This document shows positions 54,067-58,512 of a stretch of DNA of 58,512 bases, piece by piece. The DNA lies in the NCBI GenBank assembly GCA_016870475.1, contig VGBO01000008.1:1-58512 (forward strand), read 5' to 3'. The first letter of the stretch is position 1, and the number at the start of each line of letters is the position of its first letter. The notes beneath the pieces were generated by a model that had not been told where the DNA came from, ran no database searches, and saw nothing but the letters and a program-made list of their open reading frames with translations. Made by a program: the position numbers and the translations under genes. This DNA comes from Actinomycetota bacterium. Lineage in GTDB: Bacteria; Actinomycetota; Acidimicrobiia; Acidimicrobiales; CAIXPF01.

Positions 54067-55467
54067 ATGGCGAAGGCTCCCATCCTCACCCCTCGTGCCG
54101 AGGACTTCCCGCGCTGGTACCAGGACGTGCTCGCCAAGGCCGAGCTCGCCGAGAACGGTCCGGTGCGGGGCACGATGGTCATCAAGCCGTACGGCTACGG
54201 CATCTGGGAGCGGATGCAGGCCGAGATGGACGCCCGCATCAAGGACGCCGGTGCCGAGAACGTCTACCTGCCGCTGTTCATCCCGGAGAGCTACCTGCGC
54301 CGGGAGGCCGAGCACGTGGAGGGCTTCAGCCCCGAGCTCGCGGTCGTCACCGTCGCCGGCGGCAAGACCCTCGAGGAGCCGGTCGTCGTGCGTCCGACCT
54401 CGGAGACGGTCTTCGGTGAGGTGATGGCCCGCTGGGTGCAGTCCTACCGGGACCTCCCGCTCCTGCTGAACCAGTGGGCGAACGTGGTGCGTTGGGAGCT
54501 GCGCCCCCGGGTGTTCCTGCGCACGACGGAGTTCCTGTGGCAGGAGGGGCACACGGCGCACGCGACGCGGGACGACGCCGTCGCCTGCTACCTGGACTTC
54601 ATGCACTACGTGCTGGCCGTCCCGGTGCAGGTCGGGGTGAAGACCCGGCGCGAACGCTTCGCCGGAGCGATCAACACGATGACCTGCGAGGGGATGATGG
54701 GCGACGGCAAGGCCCTGCAGATGGCGACGAGCCACGAGCTGGGCCAGAACTTCGCGGTCGCCTTCGACATCGACTACCTCGATGACACCGGCACCCGGCA
54801 GCACTGCTGGACGACGTCGTGGGGGTCCTCCACACGGATGGTCGGCGGACTCGTGATGTGCCACGGCGACGACGCCGGTCTGCGGGTCCCGCCCCGGGTC
54901 GCCCACGTGCAGGCGGTGGTGCTGCTCGTCCGGGACGAGGACGGCGCGGGGGCCGCGGCCGCAGCACTCGACGCGGACCTTCGCGCGGTGGGGGTGCGGT
55001 CGAGGCTCGACGCGCACACCTCGACGAGCTTCGGTCGACGCGCGACCGACTGGGAGCTGAAGGGCGTACCGGTCCGGCTCGAGGTCGGACCGCGCGACCT
55101 CGCCGAGGGTCGGGTGACGCTCGTGCGGCGGGACACCGGCGCGAAGACCGACGTGCCCATCGGCGGGGCGGTCGACGCGGTCGTCCGGGCGCTCGAGGAC
55201 GTCCAGGCCGGTCTGCTCGCCGAGGCGACGAGCCGACGCGACGAGCGCACGGTCCGGGTCGGCTCGGTCGAGGAGGCGATCGAGGTGGCGCAGACCGGCT
55301 TCGCCCGGATCCCCTGGTCGATGCTCGGCGACGACGGTGAGGACCGCCTCGCCACCCAGGCGATCACGGTCCGCTGCCTGCAGCGGGCGGACGGGTCGGT
55401 GCCCGAGGTCGTCGACGGGTCGCCGGTCGGGGAGGACCTCGAGGCGCTCGTCGCCCGTTCCTACTGA
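54067..55467 (+). CDS. proS: Prolyl-tRNA synthetase, archaeal/eukaryotic type
   Basis: Class II synthetase of 466 residues without the bacterial editing insertion. Motif 1 region IKPYGYGIWERMQAEMDAR, motif 2 RPTSETVFGEVMARW and LRTTEFLWQEGHTAHAT, motif 3 TTSWGSSTRMVGGLVMCHGD. The anticodon domain follows from about 275. As in Thermus ProRS the last residue is Tyr, which reaches the active site in that structure. Most zinc-domain cysteines seem absent. ATG 54067. Confidence 0.95.
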   Translation: MAKAPILTPRAEDFPRWYQDVLAKAELAENGPVRGTMVIKPYGYGIWERMQAEMDARIKDAGAENVYLPLFIPESYLRREAEHVEGFSPELAVVTVAGGKTLEEPVVVRPTSETVFGEVMARWVQSYRDLPLLLNQWANVVRWELRPRVFLRTTEFLWQEGHTAHATRDDAVACYLDFMHYVLAVPVQVGVKTRRERFAGAINTMTCEGMMGDGKALQMATSHELGQNFAVAFDIDYLDDTGTRQHCWTTSWGSSTRMVGGLVMCHGDDAGLRVPPRVAHVQAVVLLVRDEDGAGAAAAALDADLRAVGVRSRLDAHTSTSFGRRATDWELKGVPVRLEVGPRDLAEGRVTLVRRDTGAKTDVPIGGAVDAVVRALEDVQAGLLAEATSRRDERTVRVGSVEEAIEVAQTGFARIPWSMLGDDGEDRLATQAITVRCLQRADGSVPEVVDGSPVGEDLEALVARSY

Positions 55468-55476
55468 TCCGGGCAC

Positions 55477-55482
55477 TACAGT
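55477..55482 (+). promoter_or_regulatory. Candidate -10 box TACAGT for the rimP-nusA operon
   Basis: TACAGT just after proS gives a predicted leader of about 90 nt that contains the two hairpins at 55495-55538. Confidence 0.4.
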
Positions 55483-55494
55483 GTGGGTGCCGAT

Positions 55495-55515
55495 CTTCCA
55501 TCCCCTCGGATGAAG
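55495..55515 (+). promoter_or_regulatory. First leader hairpin upstream of rimP
   Basis: CTTC-C-ATCC pairs with GGATGAAG across a CCTC loop, with one bulged C. Its 3' arm (GAAG) overlaps the lower part of the next hairpin, so the two may compete. Confidence 0.45.
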
Positions 55516-55538
55516 GCGTGGGCTCCGGCCCACGCCTT
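55513..55538 (+). terminator. Strong leader hairpin upstream of rimP, possible terminator/attenuator
   Basis: AAGGCGTGGGC (55513-55523) pairs perfectly with GCCCACGCCTT (55528-55538) around a UCCG tetraloop, an 11-bp stem, then TCCC. It could end the proS transcript or attenuate rimP-nusA. The short U-tract makes pure intrinsic termination uncertain. Confidence 0.55.
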
Positions 55539-55577
55539 TCCCATAGGGGGGTGACCGCTGCGGCGAGGAGGTGCGAG

Positions 55578-56141
55578 ATGCCGACGTCCGACCGACTGCT
55601 CGCGCTCGTCGCGCCCATCGTGTCATCGGCCGGTGTCGAGCTCGTCGACCTCGAGTACGGCGGCGGTTCGCTCCGCGTCGTGGTGGACGAACCCGGTGGC
55701 ATCGGCACTGAGCGCCTCGGCGCCGTCACGGTGGCGATCTCGCGCGCGCTCGACGCCGCCGACCCCCTTCCCGGCCGGTACACGCTCGAGGTGTCGAGCC
55801 CCGGGGTCGAGCGACCGTTGCGGACCCCGGAGCACTTCCGTCGGGCGGTCGGCCAGCGGGTGACGCTGCGTGACACCGGAGCCGAGGGTTCGCCGTCGCG
55901 GCGGATCGTCGGCGTGGTGGTCGCCGCCGACGACGAGGCGGTCACCGTGCGGGCGGATCCGGAGCGTCCGACCGAGGAACCCTCCGACGTGCGGCTCCAC
56001 TACGACCGCATCGACCGTGCCCGCTCCGTCTTCGAATGGGGCCCTGCCCCGAAACCGGGCAAAGGGTCCAAGCCCGGAGCTGCCAAGCGGCGCCCGTCCG
56101 GCGCCCCGACCACCCGTGCGACCCGAGGAGCAACGACATGA
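55578..56141 (+). CDS. rimP: Ribosome maturation factor RimP
   Basis: 30S assembly factor of 187 residues. N-terminal domain GVELVDLEYGGGSLRVVVDE, then LEVSSPGVERPLRTPEHFRR, the RimP signature, and a C-terminal SH3-like barrel; a basic Pro/Lys tail of about 35 residues follows. ATG 55578 with GAGGAGGTG upstream. Overlaps nusA by 4 bp (ATGA). Confidence 0.94.
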   Translation: MPTSDRLLALVAPIVSSAGVELVDLEYGGGSLRVVVDEPGGIGTERLGAVTVAISRALDAADPLPGRYTLEVSSPGVERPLRTPEHFRRAVGQRVTLRDTGAEGSPSRRIVGVVVAADDEAVTVRADPERPTEEPSDVRLHYDRIDRARSVFEWGPAPKPGKGSKPGAAKRRPSGAPTTRATRGATT

Positions 56142-57271
56142 GCAACGTCGACATGATGGACGCCCTCCAGGCCATCGCTGCCGAGAAGGGCATCTCGATC
56201 GACACGCTGTTCCGTGCGCTCGCCGACGCCCTCGAGTCGGCGTACAAGCGGATGCCGAAGTCCGAGGAGTACGCGTGGGTCACCATCGACCCCGACACCT
56301 TCGCGATCCGGGTGTTCGCCCAGGACGTCGACGAGGAGGGTGAGCCGTACGGGCCGGAGCGCGACGTCACGCCGTCGAACTTCGGTCGGATCGCCGCGCA
56401 GACCGCCAAGCAGGTCATGCTGCAGCGGATCCGTGAGGCCGAGCGCGAGCTCAAGTACGAGGAGTACGCCGGGCGCGAGGGCGACATCGTCACCGGCATC
56501 ATCCAGCAGAACGACAGCCGGTACACGCTGCTGGACCTCGGCCGGGTGGAGGCGTTGCTCCCGCAGTCCGAGCAGGTGTCCTTCGAGCGACCCGAACCGG
56601 GCGCGCGCCTCAAGGCGTACATCGTCGAGGTCCGACGCACGGCGAAGGGTCCCCAGATCGTCGTGAGCCGGACCCACCCCGGGCTCATTCTCGAGCTGTT
56701 CAAGCTCGAGGTGCCCGAGATCGCCGACGGCGTCGTCGAGATCAAGGCCTGCGCCCGTGAGCCAGGTCATCGCACGAAGATCGCCGTGTGGTCGAACGAC
56801 TCGAACGTCGACCCGGTGGGCGCGTGCGTCGGTGCGCGGGGGTCCCGCGTCCGTCAGGTCGTGAACGAGCTCCGCGGCGAGAAGATCGACATCGTCCCCT
56901 TCAGCCACGACCCGGCCGACTTCGTCACCAAGGCGTTGTCGCCGGCGAAGGTGAAGGAGGTCCGGATCCATCCGGATTCCGGGACCGCCGAGGTGATCGT
57001 CCCCGACCACCAGCTCTCCCTGTCGATCGGCAAGGAGGGCCAGAACGCCCGCCTCGCCGCGCGGCTGACGGGCTGGCGTGTGGACATCCGGTCGGAGAGC
57101 CAGTACCTCGAGCCGCAGATCGCCGAGGCACCCGAGGGCCAGGAGTGGGCCGAGGGTGAGTGGACGGTCGATCCGGCGACGGGCGAACAGGTCTGGCAGC
57201 CCGCCGAGGGTGGGCCGGCGATGTCGGCCCAGGAGTGGTCGGGTGGTGACGCCCCCGCCGCCGACGCCTGA
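56138..57271 (+). CDS. nusA: Transcription termination/antitermination factor NusA
   Basis: RNA-polymerase-binding factor of 377 residues. N-terminal domain (LQAIAAEKGISIDTLFRALA to about 110), S1 domain at about 112-175 (EGDIVTGIIQQNDSRYTLLD), KH1 with GACVGARGSRVRQVVNEL and KH2 with SIGKEGQNARLAARLTGW. No acidic C-terminal repeat domain; instead a short tail from about 340 with four or more Trp among Glu and Gly (EWAEGEW). ATG 56138; overlaps ylxR by 26 bp. Confidence 0.96.
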   Translation: MSNVDMMDALQAIAAEKGISIDTLFRALADALESAYKRMPKSEEYAWVTIDPDTFAIRVFAQDVDEEGEPYGPERDVTPSNFGRIAAQTAKQVMLQRIREAERELKYEEYAGREGDIVTGIIQQNDSRYTLLDLGRVEALLPQSEQVSFERPEPGARLKAYIVEVRRTAKGPQIVVSRTHPGLILELFKLEVPEIADGVVEIKACAREPGHRTKIAVWSNDSNVDPVGACVGARGSRVRQVVNELRGEKIDIVPFSHDPADFVTKALSPAKVKEVRIHPDSGTAEVIVPDHQLSLSIGKEGQNARLAARLTGWRVDIRSESQYLEPQIAEAPEGQEWAEGEWTVDPATGEQVWQPAEGGPAMSAQEWSGGDAPAADA

Positions 57272-57512
57272 CGGGGCACCTCGTCGTACCTGCATCGGGT
57301 GCCGTCGCACGGCACCGGCGTCGGAGCTCCGCCGCTATGCGCTGGTCGGTGACCGTGTCGTCGCCGACCCTCTCGCCCCCGGGCGGGGGGCATGGTTGTG
57401 TGCCGGGGGAGTGTCCTGTCTCGAGAGCGCGCGGCGCGGCCGCCGGTTCCAGCGGACGCTCCGCCTCCCGGCCGGTCGCGACGTTGTCTTGCCGGACGTC
57501 GCCGCGGGCTAG
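57246..57512 (+). CDS. ylxR: YlxR family RNA-binding protein
   Basis: Small basic protein of 88 residues with RRTCIGCRRTAPASELRRY (the YlxR signature), a RGAWLC strand and RRGRRFQRTLR. It lies in the standard nusA-ylxR-infB order. GTG 57246 gives a 26-bp overlap with nusA; a shorter start is not evident. Its TAG stop is also the start of a TAGCAT box for infB. Confidence 0.9.
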   Translation: MTPPPPTPDGAPRRTCIGCRRTAPASELRRYALVGDRVVADPLAPGRGAWLCAGGVSCLESARRGRRFQRTLRLPAGRDVVLPDVAAG

Positions 57513-57515
57513 CAT
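57510..57515 (+). promoter_or_regulatory. Candidate -10 box TAGCAT for infB
   Basis: TAGCAT overlaps the ylxR stop codon; TTGCCG 15 bp upstream is a possible -35. The predicted leader is about 80 nt, with GAGGGG about 10 nt before the infB start. Confidence 0.4.
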
Positions 57516-57602
57516 TCACCGTCGCGTCGCCGCCGGACGGTTCGCCCGTCACGCCCCGGCACCGATGTACCTCCAGAACGACCCGAGGGGCTGAGACCGC
57601 AG

Positions 57603-58512
57603 TTGCCCGCCAAGATCCGGCTGTATGAGCTCGCACGAGAGCTCGGCATGACCAACAAGGAGACGCTCGACCTCTGCGAATCGCTGGGGATCGGGGTCAA
57701 GAGCCACTCCTCGAGTGTCGTCGACGCACAGGCCGACCGCGTCCGCCGCAAGGCCGAGCGTGAGGGGCTGATCCGCGATGTGCAGCCCGCCGAGGAGGAG
57801 CCGGTCCGTCCGGCCCGCAGTAAGGCCCGCAAGGACGAACCGGCGACCGCCGAGCCGGCTGCAACCGCACCCGAGGCCGCCGCGGCGCCTTCACCGGCAC
57901 CGGCACCCGTCGAGGAGTCGACATACGTCGCGCCGGTCGTCAAGTCGCCGGAGCCCGTGACGACTCCGCAGGCCGAGCCGGTCACGGCAGCCGTCGACGA
58001 ATCCTTCGACGGCGCGTCCGTCGCTCCGGCGGCGCCGTTCGTCGCGCGCGGGCCGATCGAGTCCGGTGGTCGTGCCGGTGGGCCGCGCCGTCCCGAGCCG
58101 ATGCCGCCGCGGGTCGAACCGCGACCGCCGATGCCGCCCCGTGCACCGCAGGCGCCGACAGCGCCGGCTGGCGGCCCGCGCCCGCCGATGCCGATCCCGG
58201 GGACCACGGGTGGCGCCCCGCGGCCTCCCATGCCGCCTCCCGGTGCCGTGCCGCCCGGCGGTGGTCCGCCGCGCCGACCGGGTGGTCCGCCGAGCTCCAC
58301 GGGTGGACGTCCGATCCCGCCGCCTCCCGGCGGTCCGCCGTTGTCGCACACCGGACGTCCCATCCCGCCGCCTCCCGGCGGCTTCCGTCGACCCGGCCCG
58401 GCCGGGCCGGGCGGTGCCGGCGGACCCGGCGGTGCCGGCGGTCCCGGGCAGCGTCCCGGTGGTGGGTTCCGTCCGGGTGGCGGTCCCGGTGGTGGGTTCC
58501 GTCCGGGTGGCA
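57603..58512 (+). CDS. infB: Translation initiation factor IF-2, 5' part
   Basis: Only the first ~303 codons are inside the window. The IF2_N domain is LPAKIRLYELARELGMTNKE and LCESLGIGVKSHSSSVVDAQ. From about residue 65 the protein is low-complexity: Ala/Pro/Glu-rich, then Pro/Gly-rich with PPPPGG and GGGFRPGG repeats, as in long actinobacterial IF-2. The GTPase domain lies beyond base 58512. TTG 57603 fits the conserved N-terminus; no better start exists. Confidence 0.94.
   Translation, partial: MPAKIRLYELARELGMTNKETLDLCESLGIGVKSHSSSVVDAQADRVRRKAEREGLIRDVQPAEEEPVRPARSKARKDEPATAEPAATAPEAAAAPSPAPAPVEESTYVAPVVKSPEPVTTPQAEPVTAAVDESFDGASVAPAAPFVARGPIESGGRAGGPRRPEPMPPRVEPRPPMPPRAPQAPTAPAGGPRPPMPIPGTTGGAPRPPMPPPGAVPPGGGPPRRPGGPPSSTGGRPIPPPPGGPPLSHTGRPIPPPPGGFRRPGPAGPGGAGGPGGAGGPGQRPGGGFRPGGGPGGGFRPGG
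58453..58511 (+). repeat. 30-bp direct repeat in infB
   Basis: Two near-perfect tandem copies (58453-58482 and 58483-58511) encode a ten-residue unit containing GPGGGFRPGG. An earlier pair of nearly identical ~20-bp blocks (encoding RPIPPPPGG) lies at about 58310-58335 and 58355-58382. Confidence 0.8.

Noticed and set aside
52690-55626. 978-codon open frame antisense to ispG and proS
   Set aside because: Composition typical of antisense frames at high GC; no recognisable motif; both plus-strand genes are certain.

Overview
The window is a continuous, gene-dense stretch of chromosome from a high-GC bacterium. Codon use is strongly G/C-ending, GTG starts are common, and many neighbours overlap by 4 bp (GTGA, ATGA, TTGA). 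The gene content is actinobacterial: a UvrD2-type helicase with a C-terminal HRDC-like region, a DivIVA-like coiled-coil gene between coaD and yceD (the SepIVA position), a WhiG/FliA-like sigma factor next to a LytM-fold gene and rpsB-tsf-pyrH-frr-cdsA, and an archaeal-type ProRS. An Acidimicrobiia-like actinobacterium is my best inference; the sequence alone does not prove it. I see no tRNA, rRNA, mobile element, prophage or CRISPR array, and no intergenic gap longer than about 150 bp.

Layout. 1-6.5 kb: EttA (cut by the window edge), a HAD protein, exonuclease III, UvrD2, a small zincin, a PH-domain protein and a metal-receptor-like protein. 6.5-14.8 kb: an accessory metabolic region with XdhC, two SDRs, a PaaG-like crotonase, an MFS transporter, an RdmC-like hydrolase, an alpha-methylacyl-CoA racemase, an iron-ADH-fold protein and a membrane protein; this looks like acyl-CoA or branched/aromatic catabolism. 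14.8-18.2 kb (minus strand): a CBS-less IMPDH/GMPR-family enzyme, GTP-dependent PEP carboxykinase and a small cold-shock-like protein. 18.2-30.2 kb: recG, rsmD, coaD, the SepIVA-like gene, yceD, rpmF, plsX, acpP, rnc, an Fpg-fold protein and smc, with a histidine phosphatase opposed. 30.2-34.7 kb: a two-component system, an AhpD-like protein, a rhodanese and an HtrA-type protease. 34.7-40.1 kb: ftsY, ffh, rpsP, khpA, rimM, trmD, rplS, yraN. 40.1-45.6 kb: a three-gene micro-operon, a lipoprotein cytochrome c, comM, dprA, a sigma factor and a LytM-like protein. 45.6-58.5 kb: rpsB, tsf, pyrH, frr, cdsA, dxr, rseP, ispG, proS, rimP, nusA, ylxR and the 5' part of infB.

The most striking regulatory signal is a TAGnnT-like -10 box placed 6-9 nt before the start codon of about 20 genes on both strands, usually without a Shine-Dalgarno sequence. 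This predicts leaderless transcripts as the default here. Ribosomal-protein and operon-head genes (rpmF, rplS, rpsB, rimP, infB) instead have leaders of 50-90 nt. Other points of interest are an Fpg-fold protein without its catalytic N-terminal proline and hairpin lysine, two genes that seem to start with CTG in a CTGA stop/start overlap, a LytM-fold protein without zinc ligands, tandem hairpins in the rimP-nusA leader, and palindromes beside the recG and pckG promoters.
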